From: Pogostemon cablin | Taxonomy: Eukaryota > Streptophyta > Magnoliopsida > Lamiales > Lamiaceae | NCBI GenBank assembly: GCA_023678885.1 | Contig: CM043001.1 | Coordinates: forward strand, 9,832,092 to 9,896,091 | DNA length: 64,000 nt | Direction of reading: 5' to 3' | In this document: one piece after another, positions 21,006 through 32,690 of the stretch | How the letters are laid out: the number at the start of each line of letters is the position of its first letter | Numbering within the stretch: the first letter of the stretch is position 1 | Position numbers and translations under genes: made by a program | The notes under the pieces: generated by a model | Database searches by the model: none | The model's input: only the letters and a program-made list of their open reading frames with translations | What the model was told of the DNA's origin: nothing

Positions 21006-22125
21006 GTTAGTTTCGTGGTGATACGTGAATCGTAAGGTTGGGTTTTATATGATTATGTGATATAATCTGTTTTAAAAACATGTTTATCAACCCAGAAAAT
21101 ATGTGATTAAAGTATTATCTTTGTAATCGCATATTGCTTGATGATCTACTGTTGTGATATGCTGTTGTGTATTTTTCTTTGGTTGTATACACTGTACACA
21201 CTTATCACATACACCAAGAATAGTCAACTGTAATCTTTTTATCACGACGCACACACTGCTCCATGGGTGTGCATCCGGCGGCGCGTGAATATTGGAGGTT
21301 ACGTACGGATCAGTCAGGCGCCGATTGGTACGAGTGACGGCAGCGCGTGGTCTCTGGAAATCATCAGCGACGGCGGCTGAAGGCAAAACAGAGATGGCGG
21401 CAGGCGTGGATGGCTGGATCCAATCGTCAAACAGCGGAGGGATGAAGAGACATCCTGGCAAGTCGCCGATGGGAGGTGACTGGCGAGACATCGGACGGAA
21501 TCAGACCTGGACGGCACACGACGGATGAGTCGACGGTGGCTTCCAGCTAGTCCCAGGCGATTCCAGTCGGGTCTGATGCTCCTGTCGATCGAGTCCAGCG
21601 GCGTGTTGCGAAACTGATACAGGATCGGCTGAGGGCGTGGATGCTGGCTGCAGCGGCGCCTCGTAGCGCCGGAGCTAGCATGGCAGACGAGCGAAATGGA
21701 GATCCGGGCAAGTCAGCGGTGGGTTCCGAGTGGGTCTGCTGTGTGATTACCGTTCGGGTCGCGGCGCGTCTTATACGGGATCCAAGTGACTCCCTCGATA
21801 GCTCCGATCGAGTCCGGTGGGCGACTGCACGACAGTATTGGACAGCAGCTTCCTGGTGCAGTGGATTGCTGTTTGCGGCTGTAGTTTTCGGGCTCAATAC
21901 GGCGGTGGAATTCCAGTGTGCTTGCGGGAGTTTACAGCGCGTGGTTTTCTGGTTGTCGGTCGAGCAGGATGGCTACTTGGCGACGGCTGGCAGCACACGA
22001 TCGGTGGGCTGATGTCTCGGTCCCGTCGGTTGCTACTGGCGCGGCCGCCGGCAGCAGCGGCGGCTGGTGGCGCCGGTGCAGCTGCGTGTGTGGCGGATGG
22101 TGAGGATTAGGGCAGGCCTGGACAT
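21006..22125 (+). other. GC-rich leader of copia C1
   Basis: Unusually GC-rich for this window, with overlapping open frames on both strands that share no recognisable motif. Copia C2 has a similar GC-rich leader at about 42540-43500. I treat the open frames as a by-product of high GC. Confidence 0.65.
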
Positions 22126-22575
22126 TGGCAGTTGGGCTTTGTGTAATGGGCAATTCTACATGGGCCCTTTTTATACTTGGGCTGGAAGATGTTTATTGGG
22201 CCGGTTCCTTTGGGCTTGATTTATTTATTCTGGCTGAGTATTGGGCCGGCTTTTGTGGGCTTGCTAAAGTTTTGGGCTGTGTATGGGTTGTCTCAGTTGG
22301 GCCTTTTTATTTTAATTAAATAGTTTTGGGCTGTGGTTATGGGCCTAATTTTAATTAAATGGTAATGGGCTGCTGGGCCAATCCTGGTTTTAATTAATTG
22401 TGGGTAATGGGCCTAACATGATTAATTAATTTTATTAATCGACTAATTTTGTGCTAGTGGGCTTGGTGGACTTAATTTAATTTTGGGCTGAGTATATGGG
22501 TCATGGATAATGGGCTTGATTAATTATTTAATCTGCTGCTCATTTTGTGCTTATTTGTTGCTCTAGGGCCCAATT
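22126..22575 (+). promoter_or_regulatory. Array of about 17 TGGGCY (site II-like) motifs
   Basis: TGGGCT or TGGGCC occurs about 17 times in 450 bp, often next to TTAATTAA words. TGGGCY is the core of plant site II elements, known binding sites of TCP transcription factors in growth-related promoters. Whether the array acts as an enhancer is inference. The equivalent part of C2 (about 42490-42540) has only three or four copies. Confidence 0.6.
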
Positions 22576-23379
22576 AATTGATCCACTATTTATGCAATTA
22601 ATTAATGTTATATAACTGATTAATTAATTTAATTGTCAATTATTGTTGTATATGTGAAAGACATGTTCTATGTGATTTATTTATTTAAATTGCTATTAAT
22701 AGAAGCATGCTAGTATGTATATTTTATGCATGTTAAAAACCCTCGGTAATTAAATAACTAAGTGGGAGAGGGGATTGGTAATAAATTCCCGCGGCCTCCA
22801 TTATTGGTTTGTTAAGCAATGTGAATAGACTTGCGCGTCGGCAATAGAGCCTTCCTCCCCATCGGATGAGTTTTATTCATGGATTGCTGGAACAGACTTC
22901 ATTAAATAATTACGTTTGTAATGTGATGCATATGAACTTGCGCGTTGGTATAGACCTTCCTCCCTATCGGATGAGTTTATATGTGGTTCATTGGTACAAA
23001 CTTGTAATTAATGACTGTAGGAAGTTATCCAAGCACGTGTGTACTTCTCCATCTGTAAGGCACACAAGCTTGGGCCGCGGACTTGGGGTCAAATAATGGT
23101 GTACACTTAGATGTAAATAATAAGTATCCTCCCCATTGGAGTCACTGCTGTTATTTGCATGGCTAAAGAGGAACCGACTATTAATTATTTTGTCATAAAG
23201 TGAGGTTGACAAATGAAATTAATGGGTAAAACCTTCTCTTGTAAATGTTCGGGTTTGTAAACGTCCACACTATCGTGGCTTGCAGACTCACGGTGCTTGA
23301 GATGTCGGTGAATTTTATTTTATATTGTTTTGAGGGAATCAATATAAAAGAATAAAATTCGAAGATTTGATCGGTAAAT
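22576..23379 (+). other. Copia C1 leader, second part
   Basis: Contains two copies, about 103 bp apart, of a segment with ACTTGCGCG and CCTTCCTCCC-ATCGGATGAG (near 22829 and 22935). It corresponds to 41870-42330 of C2, which has one copy. No coding sequence. Confidence 0.65.
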
Positions 23380-26300
23380 TTATTTGTGATTCTCTGAATT
23401 TCGAATGGTTTTATTTCACTAATTGTTAACTAAAAGACATTATATTTACTTGTCCAAATTAGATGATTAGAAAAGAATCTTGGTTTTGAAAATTACTGCT
23501 TAAGAAAATACATGTGTATTCTCACAAAGGACGTCTCATGATGCCTATTAAAGTCTCTAGTGAAGGGATGAGAGGTTCATAGAAATATGATGGTCTCATG
23601 TAACTCTTCGGATACTTGAGTAAATTAAAAGGCAGAAGATCATGGTTGAAATTGATGAATGAATTGGAAAAGCTTGGAATAAAAATTGAAAGGGAAACCT
23701 AAATCAATTTATTCTTCACAATTTGCCTGGACGTTTTGAGCAAGTTCTACCTGAAATACGAGAGGTTGTATATGGTGGGAAACTTCTAACAAAACATGTG
23801 GCAAAAGAAAGCCATTTTTCATCATGATGTGAACAAGTTTAATATCTTATTTACTAATGGTTTAAACATGATCAGTGATGGCATCTACTGACACGAAGTA
23901 TGTAGATACTGGAATCACTAAATGTTTATCACTGAGTAAGGATAAGATTATTAATAACATGGGTAAAACTACAAAGGTAGTGGCTATTGCAGTGGGAGTT
24001 GTTTATTTATCTCATGATAAGAATAAACGATTGATTATGATAAATTATCTTTTCGTACGTTTCATAGAAAGAATTTAATTTCGGTTTCTATTCATTAACG
24101 GATGGATACTTCATTTCATTTAAATGACATGGTCATAGTAATGAGGAATGAGGCTATAATCCGTTAAAGTACGTTGGTGGATTAAAAGTATACTCTTGAA
24201 TCATGTACATCCCACAGATGTAATAAATAATAATTAAATAATGCATCTTCTAATATTAGTAAGAGAAAGGAACCTTCGGAAATGAACTAAACATACATTT
24301 GGCGTCTATGACTAATTCATTTTACTTGAGTAGGATTCAAAAGTTTATAGCCGATAGACCGTAAGGTTTATCTGAAGTGGAAACTATCGGACTTACGAGT
24401 CTTGCTTGGAAGTAAAATTGATTAACTGCCTTTTCAAGGTTGTGGGGAGTAGAGCCAAAGATATATATGTTGGAATTAGTTCATTCTGATTCAAGCGAAC
24501 CTAATATTATCCAGGCGAGAGGTGGTTATGAATATTCGAAGATTATTCTGGAAACCAATATATTTATATGATGCACTGCATGTCTAAGTTCTTTGATTAA
24601 TTCAAGAATTGTAAGGCTGGTACAGTGAAGCGTCATGGAAAATATATTAAGTCATTACGATTCAATCATGATGGCGAATACCTCTTGGGATAGTTAGGAG
24701 CTATTGATCAGAAGTTGAGATTAAATCTCAAGTTGACTACACCGGGTATGCCCCAGCTGAATGGTGTGGTGGGTAGAAGGTATTAGGCTCTTATGGTTAT
24801 GATTAGATAGATGATGAATTATTTGGAATAATTAAATTCATTTTATGGATATGCCCTAGATACAGTAATTCGTGAAACGTTTGTCTGTATATGGGATATC
24901 CTAGAAAAATGGATGGTGATTTATTTAGTCCAAAAAGATCGAAGGGTAATTGTTAACACAATAACTAGATTTTTAGAAAAGGACTATGTAATAAGTCACA
25001 AACCCATGTATAAGTTGTTCTAAAGGAGGTGAGAGGAAAACACAAAGTAAAAGTACCAAGTGTATAAGAGGATATACCACAAGGTAAACTGCAACGCGTG
25101 TCACGTCTGATACACAATTACATGTAATGCCTTGTCGTAGTGGGAGGGTTGTTCAACTACCCGTAAGATATATGTTTTGGGAGAATCGTGAGACTTGGTC
25201 CCTAGTAAACATGGTATTGTCCCACGAATACGACGTAGCACTATAAGATTAAAATGCGAAATCTTAGTAAGTTGCAATGTATGTTGAAATAGAATCTACG
25301 TATTCTAAATTAAGTCTGGAGCTTGAAGGATCACTAAAATGGTGTAAAAGCCATTGCAAGTGGTCATAGGAAATAAAAGAGGATCATACAGAAAGGTGAA
25401 AACCTTGGAAGCAAAGCTTGTTGCGAAAAGGTGTACTCAGAAAGAAATGGTTCGATTATGAGGAAACATGTTCGCTGGTAGCTATGCTTATATTGATCCG
25501 GATTCTTTTATTTATTACTGCTATGAGGAACATCAAATAGATGTCAAGACAACTTTCCTGATTGGAAATCTTGAAGAAAACATCTATGTGAAGCGACCAG
25601 AGTGATTCATTGTAAAATACTAATAGAATTTTGATAGTAAGCTTAAAAGTGTCCAGCGATGGACTAAAGCAAGCTTTAAGATCGTGAAGCATCTGTTTTG
25701 ATTAGGTAATCCAGTGGCATGAATTTAAATCAATGAGTGGATGAGTCTTGTGTGTTGTAAAGAGTGACGGAAACGTGGTGGTATTTCTTGGACTATATGT
25801 AGATAGTATCTTGCTCATTGGAGACAATGAAAGAGTATTATCGGGCGTATGGGTATGGTAAATAAAGCGGTAGAGATGAAGGACTTAAGAAAAGCAAAAT
25901 ATATCCTTTTGATCACGGTAATACGGATCACAAGAAAGGATATTATGCTTATCTCAAGTTTTATAAAATGATACAGTCCATACTCATTTAGCATGTAAAT
26001 TTATCTAAGTGAATGTGTCTTTGAGACACAAGAAGAAGATAAAGAGGATGAAAGCGGTTCCTTATGCTTCGGTGAATAAGGAAGCTTAATCTAAGGAATG
26101 CTATGAACGATGTTGGGTATCTGTTTTGCTGAATGCATGAACAGTGGGTATCAACATAACCCGGAACAAGAATGATGAACTGTGGTAAGACATTTATAAA
26201 GTGCCTGAGAAGGACTGGAAATTATATGTGGACTTACTGGACAGATTCACTGCTTCTTGTAGATAACGTAGATTCGGATTTTTAGTCAGATTGGACTGTA

Positions 26301-26767
26301 GTAAATCCTCCTCAAAGGTTATGTGTTTAATTTTAGGAAGTAGAGTCATAATGTGGAGGAGTGTTATATAGAAATATATTTCAGACTCCGGACTCCATCA
26401 TGGAAAGATGATGAATTGGAGCCTATGAGGCAACCAAAGTATCTATATGACTTTAGAGACTTCATGATGGACTTTGAAGTGTTTCTAAGTTTGCCCAAGG
26501 TAATCACAATTTAAATTGATGATATTGGTGCAGTTGCAAACTTGAAGAAATCACAAGTTCATAAGGCAATTAAACACATGAAGCGCGAGTACCACCTGTT
26601 ACGAGAAATCATATGATGAGGGGAAGGTTGTTGTCGCCTAGATTGCATCGGATGATGACCTAGTCAACCATTTACAAGGACCTTAAGGCGAGAGCTTTTA
26701 ATGGTCGTGTAGTGGGAGTAGGAATCAGATGTATGACAGAAGACATGACAGCATAGTCTTTTAGTAT
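23380..26767 (+). pseudogene. Decayed copia gag-pol of C1
   Basis: Fragments in all three frames follow copia order. Near 23878-24060 a protease-like frame gives KYVDTGITKC and VAIAVGVVYLSHDKNK, parallel to C2. Near 24475-24550 LVHSDSSEPNIIQARGGYEY is the integrase start. Near 25500-25610 the RT beginning appears. Near 25794 YVDSILLIG stands for YMDDILLIG, losing the second catalytic aspartate. Near 26525-26620 VANLKKSQVHKAIKHMKREY is the RNase H end. No open frame in the pol part exceeds about 80 codons. This cannot make active enzymes. Confidence 0.85.
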
Positions 26768-26778
26768 AAGTGGGAGAT
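26768..26778 (+). promoter_or_regulatory. Copia C1 polypurine tract
   Basis: AAGTGGGAGAT abutting the 3' LTR start TGTTGG. The same tract is found inverted in C2 at 37780-37790. Confidence 0.85.
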
Positions 26779-27978
26779 TGTTGGATTGTATACTAAAAGT
26801 CTAGCTTTAGTATGAACAATGTTACAACAATATTTGAAATGAGAATCATATGATCAAATGATTGCATCTTATAATTTATTTATATATGCATGATGCAATA
26901 GTCCATTTACTTTATACTGTAGATAATATGTTGTGCGACAACACGCAGAAGATCATATTATCGGTTTTCTTATAAAGTATAAACAGATGCTCACAACTGA
27001 GATAGACGGGGACTCTCTATCGGTATGGTTGTAGTGTGGTTTGGTATTAGCTTGTCTTGGCTATAGAATCACATTAGTGCACTTGTGTGTATTGAGCAGG
27101 ACCGCTTGAGATCGTTCTTCTTATACTGACTATATAGTAGAACTTGATCTCTGTTATTATGGAAGTTCGTGCTCTTAATCCCTATACAATAACCTCGACA
27201 CGTAGGGCAGTATGTATTTCTTTGATTCATCAATGGGTGAGATTTATAAGTATTAAATCAACAAACTCGGTGAGTTGGGAAATAGTGCTGTATCTATTGT
27301 GTGCTGTTGATTGTAGAAGGAATCCATGTCCGACATAGGTTGATGATGTCCCCTTGAGGAGCTCATAAGGTTTATCATGTAAATCTTGCAAGTGGATTAA
27401 TTTCCGGCATGATAAAAAGGTTGAGTGGTACTACTCTCGGATGAGATATTAATTAATTTGAGTTGTCAGTAACTTAATTAATTAATGGACATTGTATATC
27501 TTAAACATGGGGAGACCATCAGGCTTATAATAAGAAGGAGCCCAGAACATAATTTGGGATTGGATGGGTAGTGCAATAATAATATTTTAGTGGACTATAT
27601 TATTATTATTGGATTTAATTAAAAGCTTTGGGCTAAGTTTGGTTAATTAAATTCAATTGAGGCCCAGCCCAATTTCTCCTCCTGGTCCCTGCTGTAGCCC
27701 AGTATATAAGTAAACTCAGCTTCCTGGAACCCTGATAATTCCTGCGCCTCTTTTGGTGTGAGAAGGGAAAGAAGCAGATTGAGAGATCCTGCAGACTGTT
27801 GCCCACACAACAGCAGGATCACACTTGGGACATACAGTAGAAGATCAGAGGTAGTTCTCTGTAGTTCATCCTCTACACCAATCCAGAAGTACGGTAAACG
27901 ATTTAATTGCTTCCGCTGCTAATTGTTTGCCTTAAATCCTAATGATCACGTTTGAACCACAAGATCCAATTGCCAACA
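26779..27978 (+). repeat. Copia C1 3' LTR
   Basis: 1200 bp, nearly identical to the 5' LTR. It ends TTGCCAACA and is followed by the target duplication ACGTA. Confidence 0.92.
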
Positions 27979-28192
27979 ACGTACACGGCCAACACGTACA
28001 CGGCCATTGTACCAAACATGGTCCTATAAGCTTTGGCCATGTTCCGTCATCCAAAATACCTATACGGCCACCCCTGTGGCCGAGTACCGCACACGGCCGG
28101 GCGCGTTCAGTACACGGCCAGGATACCGTACACGGCCCGTGTAGGTGCAAAAAATTAGAATCCTTCTAAAAGCTTCCCAAGGGGTATAAATA
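27979..28192 (+). promoter_or_regulatory. Gypsy B U3 cassette: ACACGGCC cluster and TATA box
   Basis: With the part left of C1, about six exact ACACGGCC motifs plus near-matches occupy 200 bp, followed by TATAAATA at 28185. The 3' LTR repeats the arrangement at 32935-33184. Promoter function is inferred from the TATA box. Confidence 0.55.
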
Positions 28193-29325
28193 CCAAAATT
28201 TTAATATTTCATCAGATTTTCGTGGTTTTGCCCTGCACACACACCTCACACAGCATTTTTTTCCATTTTACACCATCATCTTCATCCATTCTTCATCCAT
28301 CCATCCATACTTGATACCCTCTATCAAATCCACCATCCAAGTGATCAAGGAAGCAAGGGAGAGTGAGATCACAAGAAGAAGAAGAAGATCTCCATTGAAG
28401 ACCTTCAATGGGGAATCTAATTCTACTTTTGTGACTTTCTTTATAGTTGATCATGATTTGTAAGGATTTTAATGTCTATGTTGAATTTCTTGTGACTATG
28501 AGAGGTTAATCTCCTTTGTTAGATTAGCTCCATGATTGGTGTTGGATAATTTAGGTTTTATGCAAATTGATTTTAATCTTAATTGGGCATTTGTGTTATT
28601 TCTATCATTGATGTGAATTGCTTGATGTATATGTATGATTTGTGTGATTAATTGTCATGGGCATGTGATTAGATTGAGAAATCAATTACGTGTTTAGGAT
28701 AGTTCATTGAATCATTTCATCATACACTTCATGTGCATTAATTTAGAATGAGATAGAGATATCCTTCTAGATTTAGAACCTTTTGATAGAACATTTAATT
28801 GGCTTAATCAAGAAGTTGGTTGATTAGGTGAGGAGACACAAACCATTAGTAAATTCATAGTACCTTAAAAGGGAATATTGCCTATGATTTAGTACCTAAT
28901 TAGGGAACTCGTAGAGTATTTAGTACCTAGTAGGAGGTGTTCACTTTGGTATCGATCCTAAGTGTTTTTGGGAGCCTTGTTGAGGGCCTACATCCTATCC
29001 ATCTCGAGAGAGAGTTTAGGTGGAATTAGTGATCGCTTCTATGCCTTGTCCATGAGAGATTAGAATTAATTGCATGATTACTTAATTATCTATGCCATTA
29101 TTGTTGTTAATCTCATCCTTGCATCATTTGGAACCCATCATTTATCTTTGCGTTTATCCTTATTTCTTGCATTAGTATAATTACATTTGTTTGCATCTTA
29201 TCCTACCATTCCGTCGTCCTTATAAAATCACGATAAACTTGAGATCGTTTAAACTCTAGTGCCTTCCTCTCTGTGGTTCGATAAATTCTTTAATTGATCA
29301 TCCCAACTATATACGATCAATCAAA

Positions 29326-29343
29326 TGGTGCCGTTGTCGAGGA
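29326..29343 (+). promoter_or_regulatory. Gypsy B primer binding site, degenerate tRNA-Asp type
   Basis: TGGTGCCGTTGTCGAGGA, two bases after the LTR end. It differs from the family A site at three positions, all transitions. Confidence 0.75.
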
Positions 29344-29469
29344 GGTAACGGTCGCTAGTAGTTTGATGAAGGATTGTTTAGAGTGGTCTTAATAAGGACA
29401 TTTTTTTTTTTTTTTTGCATCTTATATTTGTTTTAGAAAATTTTGTTCAAAATTTTCTTTCTCTTGTAG

Positions 29470-29781
29470 GTGCATACCTTGAGAAGGAAGAAGAAAGAGA
29501 ACAAGCCCAAAAATATATGCTACATGGATATTCTTCGAGATATGGTGAATAAAAATCCTCTTCCCAATATGAACACACAAGGAAATTTTCAAGGATTTCA
29601 AATGCCAAATTGTGAGCCTAATTTGCAACCGGATTTTGGAGTACAAGATATGCAATTCCAACAACAAGGTTATGAGAATTTTGGAGTTCCTCATCAAATG
29701 CATCATCAAGTATACCCTCAAGGTGTGAAAGATGTTTTTCAAGGAAATTTTTTTAGAAATCAAGAAGGAAATCAACCATAA
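29470..29781 (+). CDS. Gypsy B gag-region open frame, Q/N-rich
   Basis: About 100 codons rich in Q, N, G, M and F, with repeats such as FQGFQMPN and FQQQGYENFG. It lies in the gag position after the primer site and a poly-T run. It has no recognisable gag capsid motif and could be a divergent gag start or linker. It closes at TAA 29779-29781; the next frame starts 100 bp downstream. Confidence 0.45.
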   Translation: MHTLRRKKKENKPKNICYMDILRDMVNKNPLPNMNTQGNFQGFQMPNCEPNLQPDFGVQDMQFQQQGYENFGVPHQMHHQVYPQGVKDVFQGNFFRNQEGNQP

Positions 29782-29881
29782 CTATGGGGAAATTTTCAAG
29801 ACTCCAACACCTCTTATTTCGCCCAACGTGACTACCAAGAGAAGCTTAGAGATGAGTTGACTTAAAAAAATTATAGAGCGC

Positions 29882-30682
29882 ATGGAGAAGGAGAGGAAGT
29901 ATAATGAAGCGTGGATGGCTCGAATGGGAAATTGGTGTGAAATGGTGACAAGTGCAATCGTAGCATTCGGTGCTAGATTGGATTCCATTGAGCACCAAGT
30001 AAATCAAGTTGTGCCCACCAAGGAAAGACTTCAAGAAGAGAACAACAAGCCTTCTACCTCCGGAACGAATCTATGCATAGCCATTAAAGATCGGAAAGAG
30101 GATAGTTTGGGGGTTGATGAGGTTATGAAGGAGAAGAGAGAAAGAGTTCCTAAGTGAGTGAAAGCCAAAGAGTTGAAAGAAGAGTTGAAGGGGGAATTCG
30201 ATAGATTTGTCGAATCTCTTGAAGAGATGGTAGAGAAAGTCAAGATTCAAAATCGAGAAGAGATTCACGCCCTTACGGAAGAAAATAAGCCTTCGAAAAC
30301 TAAGATCATGGATTCTACTCCCCACAAGCCAAAACCTTCTCATTCTATTGAAATCTCAAATTCTCTTAAGAACTTTCATGATTTTATTGATAAAAATTTA
30401 TTTGACGATTGTAGGAAAAAGGTTGCGAGAGGTAACCAACACTTGTCGATGCCCGAATTTTTACCGGGGGATGTGGTTGAAGTTCAAAATGTATATAAAG
30501 CCCCATGGAAGAAGTGGAACAAGTGGAAAGGGCCATTCCTTGTGAAGAACGCCTTCAGAGAACAATTGCTTGAGTTATTTAACAAGAAGGGAAACGTTCT
30601 TGTGGTTGAACGAGAGGGCACAAGGCACTACTTCAAGAAGAAACCAATGATAGTGCCTAAAGACTATTCAAGACCACCATGA
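29882..30682 (+). pseudogene. Gypsy B chimeric frame: gag-like part joined to integrase-like tail, one in-frame TGA
   Basis: A 267-codon frame with a single TGA at 30155-30157 (CCT AAG TGA GTG AAA). The first part is charged and helical (RLDSIEHQVNQVV, KELKEELKGEFDRFVESLEE), as in gag coiled-coil regions. The last 80 codons give FLPGDVVEVQNVYKAPWKKW and WKGPFLVKNAF, resembling the integrase C-terminus of Athila-like elements (PGDkVLL.n..., W.GPF.V..vf). Protease, RT, RNase H and the integrase core are missing, so an internal deletion appears to have joined the two ends in frame. Alternatively the gag-like part is itself a linker. The fusion is inferred from motif resemblance. Confidence 0.6.
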
Positions 30683-30707
30683 GCTAAAGACTATCGTCCG
30701 GCTTGAA

Positions 30708-30734
30708 GACGTTAAACTTAGCGCTCGATGGAAG
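30708..30734 (+). other. Conserved non-coding block, gypsy B
   Basis: GACGTTAAACTTAGCGCTCG then ATGGAAGGCAACCCATC, right after the coding frame. GATGG can pair with CCATC across an eight-base loop. Confidence 0.7.
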
Positions 30735-30937
30735 GCAACCCATCATTATCTTTATTGCTTTATTTAGTGTTTTCAATAAGGATTGTGGATTTGATATTGT
30801 TTTGCAATTTTGGTATGTAGGTTGATTGTGCTCGTGAGGAGAATGCATATTGAAGATACGGGAAGTGCTTGATTTGTAGTGTGTAAGTACGCCACACCAC
30901 TGTTTGCAAACTTAACTCGAAACTCTTGTTTCAATTT

Positions 30938-30951
30938 AAGTTTGGGGGGAT
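30938..30951 (+). promoter_or_regulatory. Internal polypurine-tract-like motif (gypsy B)
   Basis: AAGTTTGGGGGGAT, 1.7 kb upstream of the nearly identical 3' PPT AAGTTTGGGGGGTA. Confidence 0.6.
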
Positions 30952-32676
30952 ATGGCGTGGTGTGACATACTTTGTCTTGAAGGCATATACTTTTCGTATT
31001 TTTGGGGCAATTTTAAAATTTTTCTCATGAGTTTTGATTGGCTTTTGGTCCAATTGGTGATGTTGAAATGCATGATGATCCATATTTTTAATGAAATTGT
31101 TGAGTTAATGGTTTTGTTGATCATGTATGAAGGGTATTGGAAGCATGAATTGTGCTCGGAGCCAAAAACTTCTACTACCAAATGCTTATTGAGGGAGTTC
31201 ATTCTACACCCTACACTTTTATGTGCTTAGCATAATTTGATTTGAGTTGGATTTATGTGATTAGCATGTTACTTCATTTGTTATGTTATGGGATGTTTAC
31301 TTTCGAAATTTAGGATTTCATATTTAATCAAGATGGGGATGCTTGTGAACTTGCTTGATCATGGATGATGTGCTTTATTGTTAATGATGGTGATTGTTGT
31401 TTTTGCATGTTATGTGTTTTGTGTTGTTTCTTGTTTGGTGAGTCTTTTCTTATGTGTTTTGTGTGTATTTTTACTCTTGTTTATGGATTGTTTTGGTGGT
31501 TTGTTTTTGGGAAGTTGTGAGTCATTTTTGAATGTGAGTGACGACATGTTGTGGTAGTAAGTGATGGCAAGTTATGATTAAGAATCTCTACACTTTCGAA
31601 TTGTGACATGTTTTACTTAACTTGTTCAATTTTGAGATGAATTTGGTGTAATTAGTTTCTTAAGGTCCGAGCACAAGCTTGTGAGAATTTGAGCCTCAAC
31701 CGTACATACATGGTATTTTTCTTCATGAGTGGATCGATTGAGTGTTGATAAGCTAGAACTTGTTCAAGGACTATAGGAACGAGCCCAATTAGTGGAGATT
31801 AGTGACATGATCTAAGGCCATCTTTGTTATTTAATAGTCATTGCCATATATTTTCCCACCATGAACATCATCCCTAGTCAACCACTTTGATACTATAAGC
31901 CTATTTCTTGTGAATTTAGTACATTACAAGCCTTGGTGTCCCACTTGAGCCTTATATATTGACCCTTTGTGTGAGTAATCAAGGAGATGGTAGCTAGGAA
32001 AAAGCGATGAGATGTTTTGCAAGAAAAGAAAGGAAATGGTAAACAAGAAAGAAAAAAAAGATGAAAAGAGCACAAGAAAGAATGGACATGCAACCTCAAA
32101 AATAAGAAAATGAGCAAAGCAACAATAATATGCTCAAGTACTTAAAAATCCAAGAAAGGAAGCATGAATCATAAGAAGCTCAAGAAATCCAAGGAAAATT
32201 GATGAGTAGTGCTTGTGATTACCAAAGTTGAGAAAGGAAGAAAGAAAGTGAAGAAGTTGAGGAAATTGGCCATCTCTTCGATTACTTACACTAGATTAGT
32301 CACTATTACCCATATTCTTCCTACCCTACCAAAGAGCCTATCATTACATCCTAATGAAAGACTTTTTTTATCACTAATGAAAACTATGGTGGTTTGTGAA
32401 TGTAGTCTATGAGCAAGCTTATAGCGAGTTGAGCCAATTGATTGATGAGTGTTGTTTTACCACCTTAAAGAGTGTTTATTACACTATCATTCTCTTGTGA
32501 TTGAACTTGTTAATATTTTTTGCATGTTATGATTTTAATGTTGTAGGATGACTAAGCACAACTTGTAATTCTTATTGCTATCAATGTGTTATTACTTATG
32601 TTCGTTTAGTCTTTCCTAGGTGAAAATCTCACCCCTTGGTTTATCATTTTTGTTGTTCGGGGACGCACAACACTTT

Positions 32677-32690
32677 AAGTTTGGGGGGTA
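32677..32690 (+). promoter_or_regulatory. Gypsy B 3' polypurine tract
   Basis: AAGTTTGGGGGGTA directly before the LTR start TGATGAG. Confidence 0.85.

Larger units (their letters stand above)
19792..27978 (+). mobile_element. Copia C1: full-length but non-autonomous element
   Basis: 8187 bp with two LTRs of 1200 bp each (19792-20991 and 26779-27978), both TGTTGGATTG...TTGCCAACA, and a perfect 5-bp target duplication ACGTA (19787-19791 and 27979-27983). A primer site TGGTATCAGAGC (initiator Met tRNA) follows the 5' LTR at 20994 and a PPT precedes the 3' LTR. The LTRs differ at about 18 positions by eye (about 1.5 percent), so insertion is recent. The coding region is nevertheless riddled with stops and frameshifts. 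Order gag, protease, integrase, RT, RNase H is still recognisable. It was probably mobilised in trans, perhaps by a relative of C2. Confidence 0.9.
19497..29323 (+). repeat. Gypsy B 5' LTR, interrupted by copia C1
   Basis: The LTR proper is 19497-19791 plus 27984-29323, about 1.63 kb. It matches the 3' LTR closely. C1 inserted within the ACACGGCC motif cluster. Confidence 0.85.
30735..32690 (+). other. Gypsy B 3' non-coding region
   Basis: No coding motifs. It has an internal PPT-like motif at 30938 and a long purine-rich stretch at about 31985-32260. It ends at the 3' PPT. Confidence 0.75.

Noticed and set aside
21087..22153. Several overlapping open frames on both strands in the GC-rich C1 leader
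   Set aside because: High GC lowers stop frequency. The frames overlap on both strands, have no known motif, and lie in a retrotransposon leader.
27932..28169. Open frames on both strands through the ACACGGCC cluster
   Set aside because: They are a product of the repeated GC-rich motif, directly upstream of the LTR TATA box; the copy at 32971-33189 is the same.
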